Positions 17,441-26,249 of a DNA stretch of 64,000 bases are shown here, one piece after another. Made by a program: the position numbers and the translations under genes. Numbering within the stretch: the stretch's first letter is position 1; each line of letters begins with the position of its first letter. The notes under the pieces were generated by a model. That model saw only the letters and a list, made by a program, of their open reading frames with translations, was not told the origin of the DNA and searched no databases. Origin of the DNA: Brevibacterium sp. ZH18 (GTDB taxonomy: Bacteria; Actinomycetota; Actinomycetes; Actinomycetales; Brevibacteriaceae); contig NZ_JALDSX010000013.1 in NCBI RefSeq assembly GCF_022748595.1, forward strand, positions 21,275 to 85,274. The letters run 5' to 3'.

Positions 17441-18202
17441 TCATTTCGGTGCCATGCGGATGGCGCCGTCGAGGCGGATGGTCTCGCCGTTGAGCATCGG
17501 GTTCGCAACGATCGACTCGACGAGCTGCGCGTACTCGGCGGGCTTGCCCAAACGGGAGGGATGCGGAATCGACTTCGCCAGCGATGCCTGCGCCTCTTCG
17601 GGCAGACCCGCCATCATCGGAGTCTCGAAAATTCCCGGCGCGATCGTGACCACACGGATCTGCGAGGATGCGAGTTCACGGGCCATCGGCAGGGTCACCG
17701 AGGCGATGGCGCCCTTGGACGCGGAGTAGGCGATCTGGCCGATCTGGCCATCGAAGGCCGCAACCGATGCGGTGTTGACGATGACGCCGCGCTCTTCGCC
17801 CACGGCCTCCTGCGCCTGCATCGCTGCGGCGGCGAGGCGGCACACGTTGACCGTGCCTACGACATTGATGTTGAGCACCTTCGAGAAGGCGTCGAGTGGC
17901 AGCGGGCCCTTCCGCGACACAAGTTTGCCGGGAGTTGCGACTCCGGCGCAGTTGACGACGACGCGCAGCTCGCCGAGGCCGGTCGCCGTCTCGACGGCCG
18001 CCTGGACCTGCTCCTCGTTCGTGACGTCTGCGGTGACGAAGTGGGCCTTGTCGCCGAGCTCTGCCGCGACCTGCTGTCCCACCTCGGCGTTGAGGTCGAC
18101 CATGACGACCTGCGCACCGGCGGACAGGAGGCGTTCGGTGGTCGCGCGGCCGAGTCCGGAGGCACCGCCCGTGACGAGGGCGACTGTGTTCGTGAGATCC
18201 AT
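17441..18202 (-). CDS. Short-chain dehydrogenase, 3-hydroxyacyl-CoA (HSD17B10-like) type
   Basis: 253 residues from the ATG at 18202, chosen because GAAGGA lies six bases upstream; an ATG six codons earlier lacks one. Classical SDR features are TGGASGLG (11-18) for NAD binding, D60 in TADVT, NCAGVA, and the catalytic S146, Y159 and K163 ([15 protein letters not shown]). The sequence between is most like 3-hydroxy-2-methylbutyryl-CoA / type II 3-hydroxyacyl-CoA dehydrogenases of beta-oxidation and isoleucine breakdown. That fits a genome that also carries acyl-CoA dehydrogenases at the far end of this window. The exact substrate is inferred. Confidence 0.9.
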   Translation of the reverse strand: MDLTNTVALVTGGASGLGRATTERLLSAGAQVVMVDLNAEVGQQVAAELGDKAHFVTADVTNEEQVQAAVETATGLGELRVVVNCAGVATPGKLVSRKGPLPLDAFSKVLNINVVGTVNVCRLAAAAMQAQEAVGEERGVIVNTASVAAFDGQIGQIAYSASKGAIASVTLPMARELASSQIRVVTIAPGIFETPMMAGLPEEAQASLAKSIPHPSRLGKPAEYAQLVESIVANPMLNGETIRLDGAIRMAPK

Positions 18203-18233
18203 AAGAGTCCTTCGCATCATTTGAGTGAACGTT

Positions 18234-18256
18234 TGAGTTGGTTCGACTCTAACTCA
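18234..18256. promoter_or_regulatory. Inverted repeat upstream of the SDR gene (operator candidate)
   Basis: TGAGTT, 11 bases, AACTCA: perfect 6-bp arms, 32 bp upstream of the dehydrogenase start. A second TTGAGT lies a helical turn nearer the gene. The spacing suits a dimeric repressor. The TetR-family gene 1 kb away is one possible ligand-responsive regulator, but no match to a known site is claimed. Confidence 0.4.
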
Positions 18257-18327
18257 GCACTGTGGGCGAGGTCACCTCGGGAACGGGACGTGGTGACCGC
18301 CTCGGCGAGGGGGAATCCCGGGCATGA

Positions 18328-18362
18328 CGAAGCCCGCCGGACAAGCGGTCCGACGGGCTTCG
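18328..18362 (-). terminator. Strong hairpin downstream of the FMN reductase gene
   Basis: CGAAGCCCG pairs with CGGGCTTCG, then after one mismatch CGGAC pairs with GTCCG, leaving a five-base loop. The stem lies 15 bp past the stop codon of the reductase. There is no U tract, as is common in actinobacterial terminators. Confidence 0.75.
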
Positions 18363-18376
18363 AATGTGTCAGCGGA

Positions 18377-18958
18377 TCAGGCAGCCTGCTCTTCGGCGGC
18401 TGCGTCTTCGCGCACGGACTTCAGTGCTTCGCCCCAGCTCACGATGTCAGCGACCATCGAGGCGAACGGGGCAGCGGAGACCTCGGTCGGAGCGAACTGG
18501 CCGTCGGCGACATCGGTGAAGATGGAGAACGAAGCCTGGTCGCGCACCACGGCGAGCTTGTAGTTCGCGAGGATGTGGCGCAGGTGCTCTGCGGCACGCA
18601 CGCCCTTGTCAGCGCCGTAGTTCACGATGCCGGCAACCTTGTGGTTGAACTCTGTGGCGACGAAGTCGAGGGCGTTCTTCAGCGAGCCGGAGATCGAGTG
18701 GTTGTACTCCGGAGTGACGAAGATGAAGGCGTCGAACTCGGCGAGCTTCGCGCCCCAGGCCTTGGTGTGTGCGTTCTGGTACATGTTCGCGCCAGCCGGG
18801 ATGACCTCGTCGAGCAGGGGCAGATCGAAGTCGCCGAAGTCGACGACCTCAGCGCGGACGTCGTCGCGACCGGACAGCTGCTCGTTGACCCAGGAGACGA
18901 TCTGGGGGTTGAGCGCCTGCGGGCGAGAGGTTCCGGGAATGATGGCGATGTTGAGCAT
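18377..18958 (-). CDS. NADPH-dependent FMN reductase / flavodoxin-fold quinone or azo reductase
   Basis: 193 residues from the ATG at 18958 (GAGGA upstream); an earlier ATG at 19069 is rejected as it adds an unrelated leader. The fold markers are IAIIPGTSRPQALN for FMN phosphate binding, FDLPLLDEV, and FVTPEYNHSISGSLKNALDF, the near-diagnostic PEYN motif of PF03358. The family reduces FMN, quinones or azo compounds with NAD(P)H in the cytoplasm. It is separated from the divergent TetR gene by 244 bp, so regulation by that protein is possible. A hairpin terminator follows the gene. Confidence 0.92.
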   Translation of the reverse strand: MLNIAIIPGTSRPQALNPQIVSWVNEQLSGRDDVRAEVVDFGDFDLPLLDEVIPAGANMYQNAHTKAWGAKLAEFDAFIFVTPEYNHSISGSLKNALDFVATEFNHKVAGIVNYGADKGVRAAEHLRHILANYKLAVVRDQASFSIFTDVADGQFAPTEVSAAPFASMVADIVSWGEALKSVREDAAAEEQAA

Positions 18959-19202
18959 GTGCGTCCTCAGTTCGATGTCAGATGTCCATCGCACGCGAGC
19001 ACTCGGCAGACGGAGTGTCGACCAGAATGCGGTGCGATCTACTCTGGCCAAACATCGTTGAACCGTCAATCATTCCAGACAGAAATGCGTTCCTCGTCAC
19101 ATCATCCGAGCGAGTTTCCCGTCCGATCGGCCTTACGTAGGGTATTCTCGGTGGGCAAGTGAAAGATTGTTCGATCTGCAAACGCCTAGGAGTACACGCA
19201 CC

Positions 19203-19865
19203 GTGCGATCCACCAACGGCCGCAACAACATTCTCCGCTCAGCTCGGGACACCTTTGCGTCCAAGGGCTTCGACGGTGCCTCCATCCGCGACATCGCTCA
19301 GGCCGCCGGGCTGAGCCTCTCGGCACTCTACTACTACTTCCCGTCCAAGCAGGAAGCCCTGTACGAGCTCGTCCACACCGCCTACACCTGGTACATCGAC
19401 CACAGTCGTGCCGTCATCGCCGAGGTGGGCGACGACCCGACCGAGCAGCTGGTCGTAGCCGTGCGCTACCTCGCCCGATACCGCATGGAGAACGTCTCAG
19501 TCTCCACCGTGCTGCTGCGCGACACCGAACGCATGACCGGTGACAACGCGGGCCGAGTCAAGGATCTGCAGCGAGAGGCCCGCGAAATCATGGGCGAAAT
19601 CGTCCAGTCAGGCATCGATGCCGGAACCTTCCGCGTCAACAGCGCCACGCTCGTGACTCGCGCGATCCACTCGATCTGCAACTCGCTCTCCCTCTGGTAT
19701 CGCCCCACTGGTGACCTGACACCGGACGACATCGAACGCGACTTCACGCAATACTCGCTGCGCATCCTCGGCATCGATCCGAGCAGCGAAGAGCTCGACC
19801 GCCTGCTGGCGCTGCCCGTGAACCAGGCCGGCATGCTCGATTTCATCGCCGACAACAAGAACTGA
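19203..19865 (+). CDS. TetR-family transcriptional regulator
   Basis: 220 residues from the GTG at 19203, with AGGAG about ten bases upstream. The longer TTG version at 19167 would start only ~18 bp after a TATTCT -10-like element at 19143. The N-terminal helix-turn-helix is ILRSARDTFASKGFDGASIR followed by DIAQAAGLSLSALYYYFPSK (residues 10-49). The ligand domain has the family-typical YRMENVSVSTVLLRDTERMT and ends in a Leu-rich tail. It is divergent from the FMN reductase and close to the SDR gene, and lipid or quinone-like ligands are common for its relatives. Targets are inferred only. Confidence 0.92.
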   Translation: MRSTNGRNNILRSARDTFASKGFDGASIRDIAQAAGLSLSALYYYFPSKQEALYELVHTAYTWYIDHSRAVIAEVGDDPTEQLVVAVRYLARYRMENVSVSTVLLRDTERMTGDNAGRVKDLQREAREIMGEIVQSGIDAGTFRVNSATLVTRAIHSICNSLSLWYRPTGDLTPDDIERDFTQYSLRILGIDPSSEELDRLLALPVNQAGMLDFIADNKN

Positions 19866-20005
19866 CCGGGCCGCACCCAGAACTGCCTGGCCGCGGGCCG
19901 CAGACGGCGCCCGGAGGCGGCGGGCCGAGGAGCTGGGCGCGGCGGACCGTACCCGGAGCTACCTGGCCACCAACCGCTCTGCACACACTGTTGGCCGCTA
20001 TCTCA

Positions 20006-20063
20006 GCAACCTTACGGGCGCTGAGCTACCCCTCTACGGGTTGCTCAGCGGCCGCAAGGTTGC
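20006..20063. terminator. Long near-perfect inverted repeat between convergent genes
   Basis: The 21-bp left arm (GCAACCTT at 20006, ending GCTGAGC) and the right arm (GCTCAGC to AAGGTTGC at 20063) match at 19 of 21 positions. An inner ACCC/GGGT pair closes a six-base loop. It lies between the TetR gene and the peptide-importer operon, which converge, so it probably stops transcription from both sides. The rest of this 237-bp gap is GC-rich with no recognisable gene. Confidence 0.7.
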
Positions 20064-20102
20064 CAGCACAACGCGGGCCCCGGCTCAGCCGGCTCAGCAG
20101 GC

Positions 20103-21896
20103 TCAGCCGGCGCTGGTGCGCAGACTGCGGGCCAGTTCCCGGCGCTGCGCCTGCTCCGCCGGGTCCGGCACGGGCAGAGACGCGATGAGCCGCTTCGTGT
20201 AGTCATTGCTTGGCGACCCGAGCACCTGCTCACCGGTTCCCTCCTCCAGCAGCTCACCGTGGAAGAGGACTCCGATGCGGTCCGAGAGCATGTCGACGAC
20301 GGCCAGATCATGGCTGATGAAAAGGGCCGCGAAGTCGAAGCGATTCTGCAGCTCGACGAACAGCTCGAGCACCTTGGCCTGAACCGAGACGTCGAGCGCC
20401 GAGGTCGGCTCGTCGGCGATGAGCAGCTCGGGATCGAGCGCGAGCCCGCGCGCCAGCGAGGCCCTCTGTCGCTGACCGCCTGAGAGCTCGTGCGGATACC
20501 TCGCCGCATAGACGCTCGGCAGCTGCACGGAGTCGAGCAGCTCGAGCACCCGGTGCGACCGATCCCGCGAGCTCATGTCGCGCCGGTGGATCGCGAACGG
20601 TTCGGCGATGCATTCGCCGATCGTCAGGTGCGGGTTGAACGACGCGGCCGGGTCCTGGAACACGAACCCGATGCGGCGGCGGACCGGCGAGAACGCGCGC
20701 TCCTTGAATCCCACCATCTCGTGTCCGAGCACACTGAGGCTGCCCCCGCTGGCCCTCGTCAGGCCCGCGATCGCACGCCCGATCGTCGTCTTGCCCGAAC
20801 CCGATTCGCCCACCAACCCGTAGACTTCACCAGCGCGGATGTCGAAGCTCACCGAGGTCACGGCCTGGAAGTCCGGACGCCCGATGCCACCGGGATAGAC
20901 GATGTCGAGGTTGCGAGCGACAACGATCGACTCCCGCTCATCACGCGACTCCGCACCCGATGGGGTCTCCCCCGCCGGGGTGCTGCCGGTTCCACCCGAA
21001 GAGGCACCGAAACGCTGACGTTCGACCTCGGTGGCAACCGCCGAGGCTGCTGCTTCCTTCCTGCTGCCGGCGACGGTCGACCCCAGTCGGGGCACGGCGC
21101 CGAGCAGGTCACGCGTGTACTGCTCCTGCGGATCACTGAAGAGCTGTTCGACCGAGGACACCTCAATGAGGTCGCCGCGATACATCACGGCCACTCGGTC
21201 GGCGAGGTCGGCGACGACGCCCATGTTGTGGGTAATGAGCACGATCGCGGTTCCGGTTTCGTCGCGCAGATCCCGCAGCAGGTCGAGGATCTCAGCCTGC
21301 ACGGTGACGTCAAGTGCCGTCGTCGGTTCGTCGGCGACGATGAGCTTCGCGCCCAGCGCCAACGCCATGGCGATGACGATGCGCTGCTTCTGCCCGCCCG
21401 AGAACTGGTGCGGGTAGTAGTCGAAGCGGTTCTCCGCATCCGGGATCCCGACCTGCTTCATCGCTGCGACGACCTTCGCTTTGAGCTCGGCCTTACTCGC
21501 CTTCCGGTCATGGGCGCGCAGCCCCTCGGCGATCTGCCACCCCACGGTGAAGACCGGGTTGAGCGCGGTCGAGGGTTCCTGGAACACCATCGACACGTCG
21601 GACCCGCGCATATGGCGAAGCGCCTCGGCGGATACGCTCAGCACATCCTGACCGGACAGGACGATCGCACCGGAGCGCTGCGCCGTCTCCGGCAGGAGCC
21701 CGAGGATGGAGCGCGCGGTCACGGTCTTGCCCGATCCGGATTCGCCCACGATCGCGAGCACTTCGCCGGGAGTCACCGACAGGGATACGTCCTTGACGGC
21801 GTGCACGTCGCCGCCGTCGGTGGAGAAGGTGACGTTGAGGCTCTCGACGTCGAGGATGGACTTGGCTGTGTTCGCAGTGTTCACGTTCTCACTCAT
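20103..21896 (-). CDS. dppD: Peptide ABC transporter, double ATPase (DppD-DppF fusion)
   Basis: 597 residues from the ATG at 21896, which shares a base with the stop of the permease (TGATG). Two complete ATPase domains lie in one chain. The first has Walker A GESGSGKT at 51-58, signature FSGGQKQR and Walker B LIVADEPT (186-193). The second has Walker A GESGSGKT at 363-370, signature LSGGQRQR and Walker B LLIADEPT. An ~80-residue Ala/Ser/Glu linker joins them. It energises import of di- or oligopeptides at the inner face of the membrane. A fused DppD/DppF is common in actinobacteria. It is the last gene of the operon and is followed by a long terminator. Confidence 0.93.
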   Translation of the reverse strand: MSENVNTANTAKSILDVESLNVTFSTDGGDVHAVKDVSLSVTPGEVLAIVGESGSGKTVTARSILGLLPETAQRSGAIVLSGQDVLSVSAEALRHMRGSDVSMVFQEPSTALNPVFTVGWQIAEGLRAHDRKASKAELKAKVVAAMKQVGIPDAENRFDYYPHQFSGGQKQRIVIAMALALGAKLIVADEPTTALDVTVQAEILDLLRDLRDETGTAIVLITHNMGVVADLADRVAVMYRGDLIEVSSVEQLFSDPQEQYTRDLLGAVPRLGSTVAGSRKEAAASAVATEVERQRFGASSGGTGSTPAGETPSGAESRDERESIVVARNLDIVYPGGIGRPDFQAVTSVSFDIRAGEVYGLVGESGSGKTTIGRAIAGLTRASGGSLSVLGHEMVGFKERAFSPVRRRIGFVFQDPAASFNPHLTIGECIAEPFAIHRRDMSSRDRSHRVLELLDSVQLPSVYAARYPHELSGGQRQRASLARGLALDPELLIADEPTSALDVSVQAKVLELFVELQNRFDFAALFISHDLAVVDMLSDRIGVLFHGELLEEGTGEQVLGSPSNDYTKRLIASLPVPDPAEQAQRRELARSLRTSAG

Positions 21897-22999
21897 CACT
21901 TGGCCTCCACCTTCGCAGTGGCGCTTGCGGTTGTCGCAGCAGGCTTCACTGCTTTCGTCTTCGCCTTCCGGCGCACTCGCAGCCGCGGATCGTTGAGGTC
22001 GTTCATCGATTCGCCGACCAAGGTGATGCCCAGCACCGTGAGTACGATGGCCAGGCCGGGGAAGACCGCGGTCCACCACACGCCGCTGGTGACGTCAGGC
22101 AGCGCCTTGTTGAGGTCGTAACCCCATTCCGCCGCCGAGGTGGGTTCGATTCCGAACCCCAGGAACCCCAGTCCGGCCAAGGTCAGAATCGCCTCGGAGG
22201 AGTTGAGCGTGAAGATCAGCGGCAGCGTCCGGGTGGCGTTGCGGAAGATGTGCTTCGAGATGATGCGCGTCTTCGAGGCGCCGAGGACGATCGCCGATTC
22301 CACGAAGGGCTCGGCCTTGAGCCGCAGGGTCTCGGCGCGCACGACGCGGAAGTACTGCGGGATGAAGACCACGGTGATCGAGAATGCCGCAGCGGCGATG
22401 CCGCCCCACGAACTCGACTGTCCGCCGGAGATCGCAATGGACATGACCAGCGCGAGCAGCAGAGTCGGGAAGGCATAGACGGCATCGGCGATGACGACGA
22501 GGATCCGGTCGAGCCAGCCGCCCAGATATCCCGAGACGAGGCCGAGGATGACACCGATGAAGATCGACATGACCACGGCTACGACGATGACGGACACAGC
22601 GGTCTGGGCGCCCCAGACCACACGGGAGAAGACGTCGTAGCCGCCGACGGTCGTACCCCAGATGTGGGTTCCTCCCGGTGGCAGCTTCGCGCCGAAGTTG
22701 CCTTCGTCCGTGCCCAGCTGGCTGTAGCCGTAGGGGGCGATGAGCGGAGCGAAGATCGCGCAGATGAGGACGATGCCGCACAGGACGAGCCCCGTGATGA
22801 GCATGCCCCGCTGCAGTCCGACCGACTGACGCAGGTGCGAGACGATCGGCAGCCGGGAGAACCAGGACTTTTTGGCCTTGTCATCGAATGCGATGGCGGG
22901 GACACCGGAACCGGGGGCCGCCTCGGCGAAGCTGTGGTTGGCATCCGGAGCTGGCGAGCTCTCGTCAGGAGCCTGCGATGTGTTGTCTTGATTGGACAT
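21896..22999 (-). CDS. dppC: Peptide ABC transporter permease (DppC-like)
   Basis: 367 residues from the ATG at 22999, overlapping the upstream permease stop as TGATG. The N-terminal ~60 residues are an unusually long polar cytoplasmic tail. Then comes the OppC/DppC pattern: a first helix, GMLITGLVLCGIVLICAIFA, a periplasmic loop with LGTDEGNFGAKLPPGGTH, and five more helices. The EAA-type loop ESAIVLGASKTRIISKHIFR contacts the ATPase. It forms the channel with the DppB-like partner. A Lys/Ala-rich tail ends the protein. Confidence 0.92.
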   Translation of the reverse strand: MSNQDNTSQAPDESSPAPDANHSFAEAAPGSGVPAIAFDDKAKKSWFSRLPIVSHLRQSVGLQRGMLITGLVLCGIVLICAIFAPLIAPYGYSQLGTDEGNFGAKLPPGGTHIWGTTVGGYDVFSRVVWGAQTAVSVIVVAVVMSIFIGVILGLVSGYLGGWLDRILVVIADAVYAFPTLLLALVMSIAISGGQSSSWGGIAAAAFSITVVFIPQYFRVVRAETLRLKAEPFVESAIVLGASKTRIISKHIFRNATRTLPLIFTLNSSEAILTLAGLGFLGFGIEPTSAAEWGYDLNKALPDVTSGVWWTAVFPGLAIVLTVLGITLVGESMNDLNDPRLRVRRKAKTKAVKPAATTASATAKVEAK

Positions 23000-24090
23000 C
23001 AGTACCTCACTCGGGGGTCGATGAAGGCGGCGATGACGTCGACGAGGAAGTTGGTCAGCGCGACGATGATGGCGAGGAACACGACGATTCCCTGGACGGC
23101 CACGAAGTCGCGGGCTGTGAGGTACTCGGCGAGTTTGAAGCCGAGCCCCTTCCATTCGAACGTCGTCTCCGTGAGCACGGCGCCGGCGAGCATGAGGGCG
23201 ATCTGCATGCCCATGACCGTGATGATCGGGATCAGCGCCGGCCGGTAAGCGTGCTTGGTGACCAGGCGAAATTCGGAGATGCCGCGCGATCGGCCGGAGT
23301 CGATGTACTGCTGGCCGAGCGTGCCGATGAGATTCGTGCGCACGAGGCGGAGGAAGACTCCTGCGGTGAGCACGCCGAGGGCGATCGCGGGCAGGACCGC
23401 GTGGGCGAGCACATCGCCGAGGACCTCGAAGTTGCCGATTCGGATCGCATCGATGATGTAGAACCGGGTGGGTGCGACCACCCCGGACATGACGTATTCG
23501 GTCTGCGTGGTGCCGCGACCAGCCACAGGCAGGATCGGCAGGAAGACGCCGAAGATGAGCTTGAGGATCATGCCCGCGAAGAACACGGGAGTCGCGTAGC
23601 CGAGGATTGCGAGGATGCGCAGCGCAGCGTCGGGCGCCTTGTCACGGTGGTAGGCAGCGAGCATGCCCAGCGGGATGCCGAGGACGAACGCGACGATGAG
23701 GGCGTAGAAGACGAGCTCGACGGTCGCGGTTCCGTAGTTGAGGAGGATGCTCGATACGGGCTGGCCGTCGGAGACCGCGGTGCCGAAGTCGCCGTGGAGC
23801 AGGTTGCCCAAGTACTCGAAGTACTGGACGAGGATCGGCCGGTCGTAGCCGGCCGCGTGGATGCGTTCGGCAAGCTGACCCTGGGTCAGGCGTCCGCCGA
23901 GTGCGGCGGTGATCGGGTCACCGGTGATCCGCATGAGGAAGAAGACCAGTGTGGTCAGGATGAAGATGGTCGGAATGATCAGGAGGAATCGGATGAGGAC
24001 GTAGCGCCCCAATCCACCTCCCGAGGGCTTCTTCACCGCGACCGAGGTCTCGGCGGCTTCTGCCCCTGGTTCGCTGATGGCTGCAGACAT
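22999..24090 (-). CDS. dppB: Peptide ABC transporter permease (DppB-like)
   Basis: 363 residues, ATG with AAGGAAC upstream. After a 28-residue polar tail it shows the DppB/OppB N-terminal signature GRYVLIRFLLIIPTIFILTT and FFLMRITGDP. A periplasmic loop, RPILVQYFEYLGNLLHGDFG, and the EAA-type loop IDSGRSRGISEFRLVTKHAY follow. Six membrane helices are visible. It pairs with the following permease. It is separated from the binding-protein gene by 311 bp that contain tandem repeats and a strong hairpin, so it probably receives only part of the transcripts that begin at the binding-protein promoter. Confidence 0.92.
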   Translation of the reverse strand: MSAAISEPGAEAAETSVAVKKPSGGGLGRYVLIRFLLIIPTIFILTTLVFFLMRITGDPITAALGGRLTQGQLAERIHAAGYDRPILVQYFEYLGNLLHGDFGTAVSDGQPVSSILLNYGTATVELVFYALIVAFVLGIPLGMLAAYHRDKAPDAALRILAILGYATPVFFAGMILKLIFGVFLPILPVAGRGTTQTEYVMSGVVAPTRFYIIDAIRIGNFEVLGDVLAHAVLPAIALGVLTAGVFLRLVRTNLIGTLGQQYIDSGRSRGISEFRLVTKHAYRPALIPIITVMGMQIALMLAGAVLTETTFEWKGLGFKLAEYLTARDFVAVQGIVVFLAIIVALTNFLVDVIAAFIDPRVRY

Positions 24091-24199
24091 GTGTTCCTTC
24101 GTGCTTTCGTCTGATCACGGTTGTGTCGTCGGGCGACGTGGTTCGCGGCGAACGCGGATTGTGTCGACGTCGGCGCTGTGGTGCTTGCTTCGGCGCTGT

Positions 24200-24247
24200 G
24201 GCGCTGTGGTGTTTCAGTGCTGCGGCGCTGTGGTGCTTCAGTGCTGT
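24200..24247. repeat. Two tandem 24-bp units (plus degenerate copies) between binding-protein and permease genes
   Basis: Two 24-bp units beginning GGCGCTGTGGTG differ at two positions (24200-24223 and 24224-24247). Degenerate copies begin at 24172 and 24192. They occupy the middle of the 311-bp intercistronic space upstream of the dppB-like gene. No open frame of interest spans them. Confidence 0.85.
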
Positions 24248-24264
24248 GGCGCACGCGCACGCAC

Positions 24265-24306
24265 CACGAGGTGCAGGTGGGCCGGGCGGCTCACCTGCAC
24301 CTCGTG
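24265..24306 (-). terminator. Perfect 15-bp stem hairpin between binding-protein and permease genes
   Basis: CACGAGGTGCAGGTG (24265-24279) and its exact complement (24292-24306) enclose a 12-base loop. It lies about 95 bp past the stop of the binding-protein gene and about 175 bp before the dppB-like start. No U tract follows. It is either a partial terminator or an RNA-stabilising hairpin that gives more binding protein than permease, a familiar arrangement in binding-protein operons. Confidence 0.75.
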
Positions 24307-24401
24307 ACGGCGGTCAGGTCGATGATCGCCGAGGTGGTGCCGGGTACGTGCTCACGTGCACTGCGGCGCGGGTGCGTCGCAGTCGCACTGGTGACCGGGG
24401 A

Positions 24402-26033
24402 TCACTTGCTCAGCACTGCCAGACGGAACTGGAACGCGGGGTCGAGAGTGTCGTCGACACCCTTGACGTCCTTGCCCGAGACCGCGATCTGGTTGCCCTG
24501 AAGCAGCGGCAGGGTCGGAAGCTCGTCGGCCAGCTGACCCTGGATCTTCTTCAGCGCATCTGCGCGTTTGCCCTCATCGGCGATGGAAGACTGAGCGTTG
24601 AGCTCCTTATTCATCGTCTTGTCCCGGTAGTGATTGGCCAGGAAGCTCGGAGTCTCATCCGTGTCGTAGAAGAACGGCACGAGGTAGTTGTCGGCATCCG
24701 AGTAGTCAGGGAACCATCCCAGCTGGTACATCGGGTAGACGTCGGCGGTGCGATCCTTGGAGTACTGGACCCACTCGGTCGACTGCAGATTGACCTTGAA
24801 CAGGCCGGTCTTGTCCAGCTGATCCTTGACCAAGGCGTACTCGTCGCCGGACGACGGGCCGTAGTGGTCAGGGTTGTATTGGAGGTTGAGCTCGACCGGG
24901 GTCTTCACGCCAGCATCCTTCAGCGCCTTCTTGGCTTTGTCGACATCTGGTGCGCCCTGCCCGTCGCCGTATTCCGACTTCAGCGGCTCGTCGGCACCCG
25001 GCAGACCGTCGGGAACATGCGAGTACAGCGGAGTGAAGGTGTCCTTGTAGACCTGTGAGGCGATCGCCTGACGGTCAACGGAATCGGCCATCGCCTGGCG
25101 CACTGCCAGTGACTTCTTCTCATCGGCATCGTCGGTCTTCGCGCCGAAGGGCATCGTGTCCAGGTTGTACACGATGTAGCGGATCTCACCGCCCGGGCCC
25201 TTGTGGACCTTGAGGTCCTTGTTGCCTTCGAGGTCCTCGATATCCGTAGCCGACAGCGAGCGCCACGCCACGTCGATCGTGCCTTCCTGCACATCGAGTT
25301 TCATGTTGTTGGCGTCCGAGTAGTACTTCATCTGCACGGTGTCGGTCTTCGCCGGCTCCACAAAGCCCTGATAGTCCTTGTTGGCCTTGTAGGTGATGAG
25401 TTCATTGAACTTGAATCCGTCGATCGTGTAGGGGCCGGCAAAGGCCTTGCCGTCGACGATGTCCTGATCCTTCGTCACCGAGTCGAGGGAGAATACATCC
25501 TCGTCGACGATCGGTCCGACCGCGCTGGCCAGTACTCCCGGCCAGGTCTGGTCGTTCTCGCGCTTGAGGTTGAAGATCACGGTCTGGTCATCCGGCGTCT
25601 CCACGGACTTCAGCCCGCCGAGGAGAGACGACGGCCCGTTCGGATCCTGGATCTTCAGCTGACGATCGAAGGAGAACTTCACATCCGAGGATGTGAGGTC
25701 GTTCCCGTTGGCGTACTTCAGACCCTTCTTGAGCTTGACCTCGTACTTCGTCGGTGAAGAGAAATCCGCCGACTCCGCGATGGAGGGGTTGAGCTCTGCC
25801 GTACCCGGCTTGTACGCCAGGATGTACGGGTAGACCTGCTGCTCGACGAGCGAGCTGCCGTTGTCATAGGCCGCAGCGGGATCGAGGGCGACCACTTTGT
25901 CCGTGGTGCCCACTGTCAGGGACCCACCGCCCCCACCGTCTCCGCTGTCAGTCTTCGAGGTCGAGCATGCCGAGAGAAGCAACGCGCCGGCAGCGGCGAT
26001 CGCCACTGCCTTTGCACCAGTTCGACGTTTCAT
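24402..26033 (-). CDS. dppA: Peptide ABC transporter substrate-binding lipoprotein
   Basis: 543 residues. The signal is lipoprotein-type: KRRTGAKAVAIAAAGALLLS followed by the lipobox LLSAC with Cys23 as the anchor. A Gly-rich linker then leads into an SBP_bac_5 domain, with LNPSIAESADFSSPTKYEVK, LKYANGNDLTSSDVKFSFDR, YNLDTMPFGAKT and VRQAMADSVDRQAIASQVYK. It captures peptides outside the membrane and delivers them to the permeases encoded downstream. The ATG is preceded by CAGGAAC. Transcription likely starts at the TTCACT/TAAGAT promoter about 55 bp upstream, under a palindromic operator. Confidence 0.95.
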   Translation of the reverse strand: MKRRTGAKAVAIAAAGALLLSACSTSKTDSGDGGGGGSLTVGTTDKVVALDPAAAYDNGSSLVEQQVYPYILAYKPGTAELNPSIAESADFSSPTKYEVKLKKGLKYANGNDLTSSDVKFSFDRQLKIQDPNGPSSLLGGLKSVETPDDQTVIFNLKRENDQTWPGVLASAVGPIVDEDVFSLDSVTKDQDIVDGKAFAGPYTIDGFKFNELITYKANKDYQGFVEPAKTDTVQMKYYSDANNMKLDVQEGTIDVAWRSLSATDIEDLEGNKDLKVHKGPGGEIRYIVYNLDTMPFGAKTDDADEKKSLAVRQAMADSVDRQAIASQVYKDTFTPLYSHVPDGLPGADEPLKSEYGDGQGAPDVDKAKKALKDAGVKTPVELNLQYNPDHYGPSSGDEYALVKDQLDKTGLFKVNLQSTEWVQYSKDRTADVYPMYQLGWFPDYSDADNYLVPFFYDTDETPSFLANHYRDKTMNKELNAQSSIADEGKRADALKKIQGQLADELPTLPLLQGNQIAVSGKDVKGVDDTLDPAFQFRLAVLSK

Positions 26034-26094
26034 TGTGTTCCTGTCTTGTCAATTGTGCTCTCCGCGTCGTCTTTGCCGGAGAGATCCGCACCAC

Positions 26095-26123
26095 ATCTTA
26101 CGGATTCTGTCCCAAATAGTGAA
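26095..26123 (-). promoter_or_regulatory. Sigma-70-like promoter of the peptide-importer operon
   Basis: On the minus strand, TTCACT (26123-26118) and TAAGAT (26100-26095) are separated by exactly 17 bp. The expected start is near 26088, giving a leader of about 55 nt to the binding-protein ATG. The -35 is also the inner arm of the palindrome described next. Confidence 0.65.
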
Positions 26124-26147
26124 CTGCATCATATGATCCGCTTCACT
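26118..26147. promoter_or_regulatory. 30-bp nested palindrome overlapping the dppA -35 (operator candidate)
   Basis: AGTGAA (26118-26123) and TTCACT (26142-26147) form outer arms. A perfect inner palindrome, ATCATATGAT (26128-26137), shares the same centre at 26132.5. Two nested symmetric elements with one dyad axis, lying on the -35, are a strong sign of a dimeric repressor site for the importer. Confidence 0.6.
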
Positions 26148-26249
26148 CTGCAATCACTTTGCAACCTCGGCACCGCGCGCCTCGATCACGGTTCCCGCCT
26201 GGATCCAGGGGCCCAGCCGCACTGGATTTGCGTCACAAGTCACAATCAG

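Noticed and set aside
20490..22121. 543-codon plus-strand frame over the peptide-importer ATPase
   Set aside because: Antisense shadow of two ATPase domains with perfect Walker motifs.
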